This document shows, one piece after another, positions 26,748-35,886 of a stretch of 64,000 bases of DNA. The first letter of the stretch is position 1. The number at the start of each line of letters is the position of its first letter. Made by a program: the position numbers and the translations under genes. The stretch is taken from contig NZ_JAOQNG010000010.1 in assembly GCF_025961225.1 (NCBI RefSeq), forward strand, positions 114,501-178,500, in the 5' to 3' direction. The stretch comes from Azospirillum canadense (lineage in GTDB: Bacteria; Pseudomonadota; Alphaproteobacteria; Azospirillales; Azospirillaceae). Under the pieces are notes generated by a model that worked only from the letters and a program-made list of their open reading frames with translations, searched no databases and had not been told where the DNA came from.

Positions 26748-26829
26748 CCCTCCCCCTCTTCGAGGTGGAGGGGACTGCCGCCGCATTGCGAATCCACCCT
26801 CTCCCGCGAAGCGGGGGAGGGAGGGACCC
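26735..26829. repeat. Composite palindromic intergenic element (copy 2)
   Basis: Same architecture as copy 1: two small hairpins with outer arms (gccccctccctaaccctccc against gggagggagggacc-like sequence) and the shared core ggaggggactgccgccgc at about 26767-26784. It starts inside hypX and gives that gene its TAA stop. Confidence 0.8.
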
Positions 26830-26869
26830 ACGCGCCAGCGTGGGAGGGTGGGGGCTTACGGCTACCCCC

Positions 26870-27031
26870 TCACCAGGGCAGCAACGACGGCAGCAGGCTG
26901 CACGCGCTGAAGAACAGGGCACCCGTCACGAATTTCCACCAAGCGATGGTGCGGCAGCGGTCCAGGTCGTCGGTGGTGACCACGCGGGCGCGCTGGAGGG
27001 TGGTGACGGCGCGGGCATCCAGGATCCTCAT
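26870..27031 (-). CDS. Small membrane protein, 53 residues
   Basis: A short frame from ATG 27031 with GGGGAG 7-8 bases upstream. The first 30 residues are soluble and charged (MRILDARAVTTLQRARVVTT). The end (WWKFVTGALFFSACSLLPSL) is one hydrophobic segment. It diverges from dctA across 195 bases. No family recognised. The ribosome-binding site and the clear two-part composition argue that it is real. Confidence 0.5.
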   Translation of the reverse strand: MRILDARAVTTLQRARVVTTDDLDRCRTIAWWKFVTGALFFSACSLLPSLLPW

Positions 27032-27226
27032 GACGCGATCTCCCCTTTGGTCTGATCGCGAGCCTAGGCGCGCGCACCCAGTACGGCATTGATCCGGAAC
27101 AATCCTCCTGTGCCTGGCCGTGACAAAGCGGCGGCGGAACGTGCCGGAAACCGGGGAAATATCGGGGTAGCGTGCATCTCCGGGCGCCCCGGCGCAGTTA
27201 CATGATGGAATCGTGGGAGACGCGCC

Positions 27227-28594
<1,368 letters not shown>

Positions 28595-28745
28595 GTTGCG
28601 GCTGGCCGGCGTTTTTATGGGGCCAGCGTTTTTGGGGGGTATGCCATTCGATCATTGCAGGGCTAACGGTTTTGCCGCGGCGGGAACGAGGCTGCTAGGG
28701 TCCCTCTGATTGTTTGCACCAAAGAAAATACCGGAGGGGATCTCA

Positions 28746-29834
<1,089 letters not shown>

Positions 29835-29883
29835 GCATGGACTGGTGCGGCGCTTCGGCGCCGCACCGTTTTCCGCGGAACCG

Positions 29884-30108
29884 TCAGGCGGTCTTCGCGT
29901 CCGCGGCTACCTTCTGGGACAGGCGCTTCAGGTCCTGCGCCGCGCGGTCGGCGATGCGCTGGGCGGCCACCAGGGCGTCCGTAAAATTCCCCACGTCCGG
30001 CGCGATCTCGCCGGCCGCGTCCGACATCTCGTCGAGCGCCTTCACCGCGGTGTCGATCAATCGAATGACCAGCCCCGCAGGGCCGTCGGCGTTGTCGTAA
30101 CCAGCCAT
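29884..30108 (-). CDS. Small helical protein of unknown function, 74 residues
   Basis: Start ATG 30108 with GAGGAG 8 bases upstream; a TTG two codons earlier is unnecessary. The sequence is almost entirely amphipathic helix (VIRLIDTAVKALDEMSDAAGE, AAQRIADRAAQDLKRLSQKV), without cysteines or membrane segments, so it is probably a small coiled-coil or bundle protein. It converges with the TRAP binding protein (49-base gap) and diverges from the next gene. Family not recognised. Confidence 0.6.
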   Translation of the reverse strand: MAGYDNADGPAGLVIRLIDTAVKALDEMSDAAGEIAPDVGNFTDALVAAQRIADRAAQDLKRLSQKVAADAKTA

Positions 30109-30337
30109 TCCCAATTCTCCTCAGCCCATTTCTTCAAGGTTGCGCAAAGCTTCCCGAACGACACCCGGGGAGAGTTTCCGGCCCGGCCGGCAAAACCGCA
30201 AGACTCTTGTTGCAGTGCACAGGAATCGCGCCTTCGCGCTGGGCTTGCGAAAACGTGGCCGGGACTGGCCGTTTGGGCGATTGGAACAGGGCAGCGGGGA
30301 TGTCACTTTCTTAATCAAGGTGGCGATGGAGATGCCG

Positions 30338-30625
30338 ATGTCCGACGCGCAGGATGAAGTCTTTGCCATGCAGGGGCGGGAGGAGCGCAAGGCTCTGCCC
30401 GTGCCGGAAATCGCCAACTCGGCGCTCTCCTCCGCGGCGGCGTTGTTCCGCCGGATCGAGGCGCAGCCCCAGGATGAGTGGATCGTCGGCGACGCCGGCC
30501 CCTACGGCGCCTTCACGCCCCCGCCGCCCGTGCCGGTGGCGGAGCGGGTGCCGTCCGAGCTGCTGGCGCGGCGGGAACTCGCCGCAAGGCTGGACGGCGG
30601 CATCGCCATGGATGATGGTGTCTGA
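30338..30625 (+). CDS. Hypothetical protein, 95 residues
   Basis: I choose ATG 30338 because GGAG lies 6 bases upstream; ATGs at 30326 and 30332 are close alternatives. Charged N-terminus, then NSALSSAAALFRRIEAQPQDEWIVGD, a Pro-rich turn (FTPPPPVPVAERVP) and a helical end. No signal peptide, membrane segment or cysteine. It converges with the next gene (18-base gap). Function unknown. Confidence 0.55.
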   Translation: MSDAQDEVFAMQGREERKALPVPEIANSALSSAAALFRRIEAQPQDEWIVGDAGPYGAFTPPPPVPVAERVPSELLARRELAARLDGGIAMDDGV

Positions 30626-30643
30626 GGACCCTCAAATCCTGGA

Positions 30644-31096
30644 TCAGTTGTTCTTGCGGAACATCTCGACCAGCTTCGCCAGCACGCCCGGGTCGTCGTA
30701 ACGACCGAGGAACAGGTCGCCGATGGCCCGGCGCAGCAGGATGCTGATGCGCGCCCGCGCCCGGCCATGCACGGCGCCCTCCAGCCGGCGGCAGCGGTTG
30801 CACAGCAGCCGCACGCGCTCCACGGGGGCGTTGGTGATGCGCAACGCATCCACGCTGACCAGGGTGTCGGTGGTGGCGCCGTATTCGACCGGCTCCGGCC
30901 AATCCACGCGCCGGCCCCGCGCGTCGCGCCAAGTCTCGTCCGCGCCGTCGTACCAGCGGCCGTCCGGCAAGCCGCGCACCACGACGCCGTCCGGCCGCCC
31001 GCAGCAGCGGCAGCGCAGGTTCCCCGACGACTCCCCCACGCGCACGGGGTCGAGATAGGGCGCCCGAATCTGCGCCCGCGTCTGCCGTCCCCGCAT
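30644..31096 (-). CDS. Unknown protein with possible zinc-ribbon, 150 residues
   Basis: Start ATG 31096 follows a GGAG site; GTG 31108 would add four residues. Cysteines are paired as CRCCG (about residues 29-33) and CNRC (about 98-101), spacing compatible with a split zinc ribbon. Basic residues are frequent (RRLEGAVHGRARARISILLRR), so nucleic-acid binding is possible. No family recognised. It lies 79 bases downstream of the DMT transporter on the same strand. Confidence 0.6.
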   Translation of the reverse strand: MRGRQTRAQIRAPYLDPVRVGESSGNLRCRCCGRPDGVVVRGLPDGRWYDGADETWRDARGRRVDWPEPVEYGATTDTLVSVDALRITNAPVERVRLLCNRCRRLEGAVHGRARARISILLRRAIGDLFLGRYDDPGVLAKLVEMFRKNN

Positions 31097-31175
31097 TCCC
31101 CACTCCACCGCCTGCCCAATCGAAGGGGCGGGACAGTGTCACAGATCGGCCGCCAGGGCACGTGACCTTTGCCCG

Positions 31176-31628
31176 CTACCAGCGGATCAGAACGACCCCC
31201 AGGATCAGGGAGGCCGCGCCGGCCAGCCGGGTGACGCTCACCGGCTGCTGGGAAAGCCCGAACAGGCCGAAGTGGTCGAAGGCGAGCGAGCCGGTCATCT
31301 GGCCGACGACGATCAGGGCGAGAACCGTTGCGGCGCCAAGGCGAGGGACCATCAGGATGGCGGTCCCGATGAACAGCGCGCCGAAAAGCCCCCCGGTCCA
31401 GGACAGCCACGACGTCACCCCTGCGAAGGAGTCTGGCAACCGCGGGCCGGAGGAGGTCAGCGCAACGGCCAGCATGGCCAGCATGCCGACGAAATAGCTC
31501 ACGAAGCCGGCCCACCAGGGCGACCCGATTTCGGTCCGCAGGTTTGCGTTCAAGACCTGTTGCAGGGCGACGCTTACCCCGGCGCCGACTACCAGGAGGT
31601 ATGAGAATGCGGTCAAAGCGGCTGTCAT
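31176..31628 (-). CDS. DMT-superfamily transporter, DUF606/YdcZ type
   Basis: 150 residues with about five hydrophobic segments, half the size of EamA proteins, as usual for this branch, which often works as a dimer or as paired genes. Conserved-looking GAGVSVALQQVLNANLRTE and WTGGLFGALFIGTAIL. The start ATG 31628 has GGGGAG 6 bases upstream. It lies 103 bases downstream of an AraC regulator on the same strand, which may control it. The substrate is unknown. Confidence 0.85.
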   Translation of the reverse strand: MTAALTAFSYLLVVGAGVSVALQQVLNANLRTEIGSPWWAGFVSYFVGMLAMLAVALTSSGPRLPDSFAGVTSWLSWTGGLFGALFIGTAILMVPRLGAATVLALIVVGQMTGSLAFDHFGLFGLSQQPVSVTRLAGAASLILGVVLIRW

Positions 31629-31731
31629 TCCGTGCTCCCCAATCAAGCGCTCGCAGCGGACCGGTTCCGTGCGGCGCGTCCGGGCGGATGGATAGCAGGG
31701 GTGGGCAACGGCGGTCTGGAACGGATGTGAC

Positions 31732-32466
31732 CTATCCCGCGCGATATCGGCCCGGCGTCACGCCGAACGCGCGCCGGAAGCAGCGGCCCAGGTGGCTTTG
31801 GTCGGCGAAGCCGGTGTCCGCGGCGACGGCCGCGATCGCCTCCCCGGCGCGGAGCAGGCGCCGCGCGTCGTTCAGCTTTTCCAGCAGCCAGAAGGCGTGC
31901 GGCGACATGCCGTGCTGCCGCCTGAACCGGCGGGAAAATCCCTCACGGCTCATGCCGGCCTGTTGCGCCGCTTGGCTCACCGTTTCCCACGGCATGCCGC
32001 CCATCGGGGTGGCGGCCGGGTTGCCGCCCGTCGGGTTGCCGGTCCGGCGCGCGATGGTTCCCGCGCGTTGCCTGTGGTCCTCGGCGATGAGCGTGAGGTC
32101 GGGCCACCCAAGATGCCCCGTTCTCCGCCAGTGCCGAGCCAGACCGGAGATCAGGTCGCCCGCCGCGTAGACCCCCGACGGCGTGTACATGTTGATGCAC
32201 ACGACCTCCGACGGCTCGGACAGCGAGCGATGGGGCGTTCCCGCCGGGATGTGCATGCCGTGGCCGGGGCCGATGTCGAACACCTCGTTGCCGATGACGA
32301 ACCGGCGCCGTCCCGACAGCACGAACGTCATCTGGTCTTCGTCATGGAAATGAGTCGGCAACGCCACGTCAAACCCGCGCACCGTTCCCAGCTCGACGAT
32401 GCGGCTGCCGGTTGGGCGCCAGTAGTCCCAGGTTCCAGGCAAGAGCGGGGTGAAATCCGGCGCCAT
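31732..32466 (-). CDS. AraC-family transcriptional regulator
   Basis: 244 residues. An N-terminal cupin sensing domain (LPTHFHDEDQMTFVLSGRRR, IGPGHGMHIPAGTPHRS) and a C-terminal pair of helix-turn-helix motifs (SQAAQQAGMSREGFSRRFRR; AAVAADTGFADQSHLGRCFR, then FGVTPGRYR). This layout is that of small-molecule-responsive activators. Likely target: the small DMT transporter just downstream (inference). It diverges from the repeat lectin-like gene across 252 AT-rich bases. Confidence 0.9.
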   Translation of the reverse strand: MAPDFTPLLPGTWDYWRPTGSRIVELGTVRGFDVALPTHFHDEDQMTFVLSGRRRFVIGNEVFDIGPGHGMHIPAGTPHRSLSEPSEVVCINMYTPSGVYAAGDLISGLARHWRRTGHLGWPDLTLIAEDHRQRAGTIARRTGNPTGGNPAATPMGGMPWETVSQAAQQAGMSREGFSRRFRRQHGMSPHAFWLLEKLNDARRLLRAGEAIAAVAADTGFADQSHLGRCFRRAFGVTPGRYRAG

Positions 32467-32617
32467 CGGGTGTGGAGACCAGCGATCGGGGTGGACACAG
32501 GTTGTCCACTGTGGACCAGCGCTCCGGAAAACGCCATCGCGAGGTTGATCGTCGGCCCATTTTTTGGTTGCGATTATCGTTATTCAACGCCACCAAACCG
32601 AGATAAGTGTGCGATAT

Positions 32618-32632
32618 TGACAATAAATGTCA
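32618..32632. promoter_or_regulatory. Candidate operator TGACA-N5-TGTCA
   Basis: A perfect inverted repeat in a markedly AT-rich stretch (about 32560-32660), 87 bases before the lectin-like gene. Spacing suits a dimeric regulator. The regulator is unknown; the divergent AraC protein is one candidate, although AraC proteins usually bind direct repeats. Confidence 0.3.
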
Positions 32633-32718
32633 TATAAATCTGGAAAAAAATGCAATCCACTCGGGTATCGTTGCTGCGCAGCCTTACCGCTGCATGCCGG
32701 AACTGGGGGAAAGACGTC

Positions 32719-33606
32719 ATGAAATTCACCGATCAGCTCAATCTCAGCGACTACGTAAAGGGCATCGGCATCAACGGCAGCCCATCCGCGGCGGTGTACC
32801 AGGGAAGTTTGTACGTCATCTACAACGGCTCTGGCGGCGACGGCTTGTTCTTCGTCACCTATGACGGAAAGGATTGGACCGGGCCGACCCGCCTGGGCGG
32901 CGTGGTCACCGGGGTCGGCGTCGCCGACAACAGCAGCCCGTCCGCCGTGGTGGTGCGTGATCTGCTGTATGTCTTCTACAATGGCGCCGGCAACGACGGC
33001 ACCTATTACATCACCTTCGACGGCACCGATGTCAAAGGCCCGGTGGCAATGAAGGGGCTTATCGGCGGCATGGGCTTCAAGGAGAAGACGAGCCCGACGG
33101 CGACGGTGTATGGCAACCCGTATGTGTTCTGGATCGGCTCCGGCGACGACGGAATCTATTATAGCATCCTCGACCACAACACGTGGACGGGCCAGACCAA
33201 CATCAAGAACTATGTGCCCGAAATCGGCGTCGCCGGCGGAACCAGCGCTTGCGCCGTCGAATACATGACCGACTTCTACCTGTTCTACAATGGCTCCGGC
33301 AACGACGGCACCTACTATACCGTTCTGACCAACCAGGGCTGGCAGAAGCCGTTCGGAATCAAGGGGCAGATCACGGACATGGGGTTCCTGGAGAACACCA
33401 GCCCATCGGTCTGCCTCAGCGGCAGCACCTACAAGCTGCTGGTGTTTTTTGCCGGGTCCGGCCGGGATGGCATCTTCGTCACCTCCTATGACGGCACCGG
33501 CGACAAAACCTGGACGTCACAGGTGCGCGTCACCTGCCCGAACGGCGACCCCGGCATCCTCGGCGGCACGAGCCCCTGCGCCATCCTGTACAACCAGACG
33601 CCGTAA
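32719..33606 (+). CDS. Six-repeat lectin-like (beta-propeller type) protein, truncated by in-frame TAA
   Basis: 295 residues from ATG 32719 (GGGGGAAA upstream). No signal peptide. The protein is built of units of about 52 residues starting near 21, 73, 125, 176, 228 and 285. Each unit has SPSAxxY, a Y/F-rich strand and an N/xGSGxDGxxY motif (NGSGGDG 36-42, NGAGNDG 88-94, IGSGDDG 139-145, NGSGNDG 191-197, AGSGRDG 245-251). This resembles PLL-type seven-bladed sugar-binding propellers; the match is by pattern only. The TAA at 33604-33606 falls exactly where other units have a Tyr codon, so the sixth unit is cut. Confidence 0.8.
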   Translation: MKFTDQLNLSDYVKGIGINGSPSAAVYQGSLYVIYNGSGGDGLFFVTYDGKDWTGPTRLGGVVTGVGVADNSSPSAVVVRDLLYVFYNGAGNDGTYYITFDGTDVKGPVAMKGLIGGMGFKEKTSPTATVYGNPYVFWIGSGDDGIYYSILDHNTWTGQTNIKNYVPEIGVAGGTSACAVEYMTDFYLFYNGSGNDGTYYTVLTNQGWQKPFGIKGQITDMGFLENTSPSVCLSGSTYKLLVFFAGSGRDGIFVTSYDGTGDKTWTSQVRVTCPNGDPGILGGTSPCAILYNQTP

Positions 33607-33663
33607 CTGTTCTGGACCGGCTCGGGCAAGGACGGCATCTTCATGACGACCGTCGACGCGTAA
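33607..33663 (+). pseudogene. Remnant of the sixth repeat beyond the premature stop
   Basis: In the same frame directly after the TAA, 18 codons encode LFWTGSGKDGIFMTTVDA and end in a second TAA. The TGSGKDGIF stretch is the expected motif of the sixth unit. Restoring one base (TAA to TAC or TAT) would give a 314-residue protein. Confidence 0.8.
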
Positions 33664-33739
33664 GGCCCGCCAACCTTGTGCCGATCTGCCGAAGGGTCAT
33701 GCCTTCGGCAGATCGGTCCTCGATTCGGTGTCGGGCGCA

Positions 33740-33780
33740 TCCTCGTGAACATGCACCTCCGCCGACGCAAGGCGGAGCAG
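33740..33780. repeat. Left copy of an imperfect 41-bp direct repeat flanking the AT-rich block
   Basis: 35 of 41 bases match the copy at 35894-35934. The 3' 15 bases (cgcaaggcggagcag) are identical and the preceding core differs at one base. It lies at the left edge of the low-GC DUF262/HEPN block. Confidence 0.6.
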
Positions 33781-34005
33781 GCCGACTTCCTGCGCCGCAT
33801 GCAGCGGCTCGACGGGCTCGTTGATCCTGTGCCGCGCAAGCTCCTGTCCAACCACGACGCGGTGGCGGAGGAATGGTTCTGCGATGCCTTCGCCCATTGG
33901 GCGGCGGGCACCTTGCCGGAGCCGCACGTCGCGTTCTTCGACAGAATGCTGGCGGGGGTGTTCCCTTCGCCTGATACGACCAACCCGCTGCCCCTTTCGC
34001 TATAG
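33751..34005 (+). CDS. Hypothetical protein or gene remnant, 84 residues
   Basis: An open frame with strongly GC-biased third positions and protein-like composition (ADFLRRMQRLDGLVDPVPRK, EEWFCDAFAHWAAG). No ribosome-binding site precedes ATG 33751, and an earlier in-frame ATG (33676) has none either. It overlaps the left 41-bp repeat and stops as the AT-rich block begins. It may be the beginning or end of a gene broken when the block arrived. Family not recognised. Confidence 0.35.
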   Translation: MHLRRRKAEQADFLRRMQRLDGLVDPVPRKLLSNHDAVAEEWFCDAFAHWAAGTLPEPHVAFFDRMLAGVFPSPDTTNPLPLSL

Positions 34006-34056
34006 TCGATCGGACCATTGCCTTGCTGCGGTAGGTGTTTGGCAACCATCTATACC

Positions 34057-34099
34057 TTTTCCTACGGAAAATGTATCTTCCCACGTTCCGTACGGGAAA
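34057..34099. promoter_or_regulatory. Two similar small palindromes upstream of the DUF262 gene
   Basis: TTTTCC-TAC-GGAAAA (34057-34071) and, 29 bases later, ttccgtacgggaaa (34086-34099), a slightly imperfect version of the same TTCC/GGAA theme. Spacing of nearly three helical turns suits two bound dimers of one regulator. Confidence 0.35.
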
Positions 34100-34174
34100 T
34101 TTGTGAGGCGAAACTACATCCAGGTTGAACAGCGCTCCCGTTTCTGGTCTAGATAACAAGCTGTTCCAGCCATG

Positions 34175-34201
34175 TTGAGTCTTTTGCCGACAGCGTATAA
34201 T
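34175..34201 (+). promoter_or_regulatory. Sigma-70-type promoter for the DUF262-HEPN pair
   Basis: TTGAGT (34175-34180) and a consensus TATAAT (34196-34201) separated by 15 bases, 36 bases before the GTG start. The spacing is a little short, but the -10 element is perfect and such a box is rare in this GC-rich region. Confidence 0.5.
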
Positions 34202-34236
34202 GCAAGCACTTCACGCACATCAAGACTGAGGGAATC

Positions 34237-35319
34237 GTGGGCGACATCAAGCAGCTTCAAGAAGATCTGGATGATCTCGCTAATGTAGAGGATGCAGAAG
34301 AAGACGTATCCACCACCGGAGAGTTATTTTCGATCTCGTCTTTTGGTGTGGATTATCCTGTCGAGACACTTGTTTCTCGGATGGATAAAAAGTTATTTTA
34401 TATACCGCCCTTCCAGCGCGCTTTCGTCTGGTCCCAAAATCAGTGCTCCCGCTTCATTGAATCCCTTCTTCTTGGACTTCCCGTTCCCGGCATCTTCCTG
34501 TTTAAGGAAGCCGATTCCGGCAAGCATCTAGTCATTGATGGTCAGCAGCGTCTCAAGTCGCTTCTCTATTTTGCTAAAGGCCTTATTAACGGAAAGGAGT
34601 TCGCCTTGAGCGGGCTCGAAACCAAATTTAACGGCCGAACTTACACGACGCTGGACGAGGCCGACCGGGCTCGTCTTGATGATGCAGTAATCCACGCCAC
34701 GGTGTTCAAGCAGGACTTACCCGAAGGCGAAATTAACAGCGTCTATGAGGTCTTTGAACGTATCAACACGGGTGGCATTAAGCTCTCACCGCAGGAAATC
34801 CGGTCATGTATTTGTCATGGAGGATTCAACGATTACCTGCACAAACTCAACGATAATGCAGAGTGGAGGGCGGTGTACGGGCCGAAAAGCAAGCGTCTCA
34901 AAGATGTAGAACTCATCCTGCGCTTCATGGCCTTCTACGAAAAAGGCGCCGAATATAAGAGCCCAATGAAGCATTTCCTGAATGATTACATGAAGGAAAA
35001 GCGAAACCTTTCGGATGCGCAGCTGCAAGAATTGGGGAACATTTTTTCGAAGATGGTGGGTTTTGTAAAAGAAGCGTTGGGTACCCGTACCTTCCGTCCT
35101 GATCGCTCCCTCAACACCGCCGTTTTTGATTCCGTCGCTAGCGCGCTTGCCCGCCGTCTCGCAGTGAAGGCGGCACCTCCAAGTGAGGTGGCCTTGTCAG
35201 CGTACAACGCCCTACTTCAGAATGAACGCTTTATCGAAGGCTATATCCGCTCCACAGCTGATGAGGAGAACGTCAGGAAGCGCATGGAGGAGGCTGAGAA
35301 GGCCTTTGCCAATATATGA
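34237..35319 (+). CDS. DUF262-domain protein (ParB-like/GmrS-like)
   Basis: 360 residues from GTG 34237 with GAGGGA at usual distance. After an acidic N-terminus come the DUF262 hallmarks: IPPFQRAFVW (56-65), DGQQRLKSLL (101-110), and FERINTGGIKLSPQEIR (173-189). DUF262 is the nucleotide-binding ParB/sulfiredoxin-like part of GmrSD type IV restriction systems and of many defence loci. The DUF1524 HNH nuclease domain of GmrD is not seen here; residues 210-360 are helical and of unknown role. Base composition is far more AT-rich than the surroundings. The stop overlaps the next start as ATGA, so it is coupled to the HEPN-like gene. Confidence 0.88.
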   Translation: MGDIKQLQEDLDDLANVEDAEEDVSTTGELFSISSFGVDYPVETLVSRMDKKLFYIPPFQRAFVWSQNQCSRFIESLLLGLPVPGIFLFKEADSGKHLVIDGQQRLKSLLYFAKGLINGKEFALSGLETKFNGRTYTTLDEADRARLDDAVIHATVFKQDLPEGEINSVYEVFERINTGGIKLSPQEIRSCICHGGFNDYLHKLNDNAEWRAVYGPKSKRLKDVELILRFMAFYEKGAEYKSPMKHFLNDYMKEKRNLSDAQLQELGNIFSKMVGFVKEALGTRTFRPDRSLNTAVFDSVASALARRLAVKAAPPSEVALSAYNALLQNERFIEGYIRSTADEENVRKRMEEAEKAFANI

Positions 35320-35807
35320 AGCGACAGGAACTTCAAGCCGAATTTGACCGCCTCAGCTACCAGATATCCTTTATCAAGAAGGGGTCTGGAAAAGATCGGG
35401 ACGAGTTGATATCCCTGTCTAGCCAACAAATCTGTGTCTCGATATGCGGAAGCCTAGAGCAAATGCTTAAGCGAATTTTTATCGAGTACGCGAAGCAGCG
35501 CTCAAACAGCCGCATTTACCGGCCCATTGAGAAAATTTGCGAAAGCTACCAGAATCCAAAAACCACCAAAATTCTGGAACTGGTTGGCTTGTTCGATGCA
35601 GCTTTCGAAGCTGAGCTGAAACGCCAATGGGATGATGAGCACGATGTCGAGAAGCAGCATATCGACAATATGGTGGACGACCGCATTACGATTGCGCATC
35701 GTAAGAAGGTTCACGTAGACGTATCATCAACCAAGCTGCAGAACTATTTCGACGCCTACAGTGGCTTGCTGGACAGAATTTATACCAATTTTCTGGGAGT
35801 TGCGTGA
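35316..35807 (+). CDS. HEPN-like protein (RiboL-PSP/MAE_28990-type), partner of DUF262
   Basis: 163 residues, mostly helical. A conserved-looking VSICGSLEQMLKRIFIEYA near residues 41-59 and MVDDRITIAHRKK near 119-131 give the HEPN signature R-x4-H (Arg123, His128) within a polar helix, the catalytic motif of HEPN ribonucleases. The family assignment is by motif and layout only. Start ATG 35316 overlaps the DUF262 stop. The pair shares AT-rich composition and one promoter, consistent with a two-part defence or toxin-control unit: DUF262 as sensor or NTPase and HEPN as RNA-cleaving effector (inference). Confidence 0.7.
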   Translation: MKRQELQAEFDRLSYQISFIKKGSGKDRDELISLSSQQICVSICGSLEQMLKRIFIEYAKQRSNSRIYRPIEKICESYQNPKTTKILELVGLFDAAFEAELKRQWDDEHDVEKQHIDNMVDDRITIAHRKKVHVDVSSTKLQNYFDAYSGLLDRIYTNFLGVA

Positions 35808-35886
35808 CTTAACGAAGTAAATAGCACCGGATTTTGCCAGAATTAGGCCTTCTGACGGCCACCAATCCTCGCCAAAACAACAACTC

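Noticed and set aside
27032..27226. Sigma-54 promoter for dctA as in other alphaproteobacteria
   Set aside because: No TGGCAC-N5-TTGC-like sequence could be found in the gap.
32719..33663. CRISPR-like repetition
   Set aside because: The periodicity is about 156 bases and encodes protein repeats with diverged DNA; there are no short identical repeats with unique spacers.
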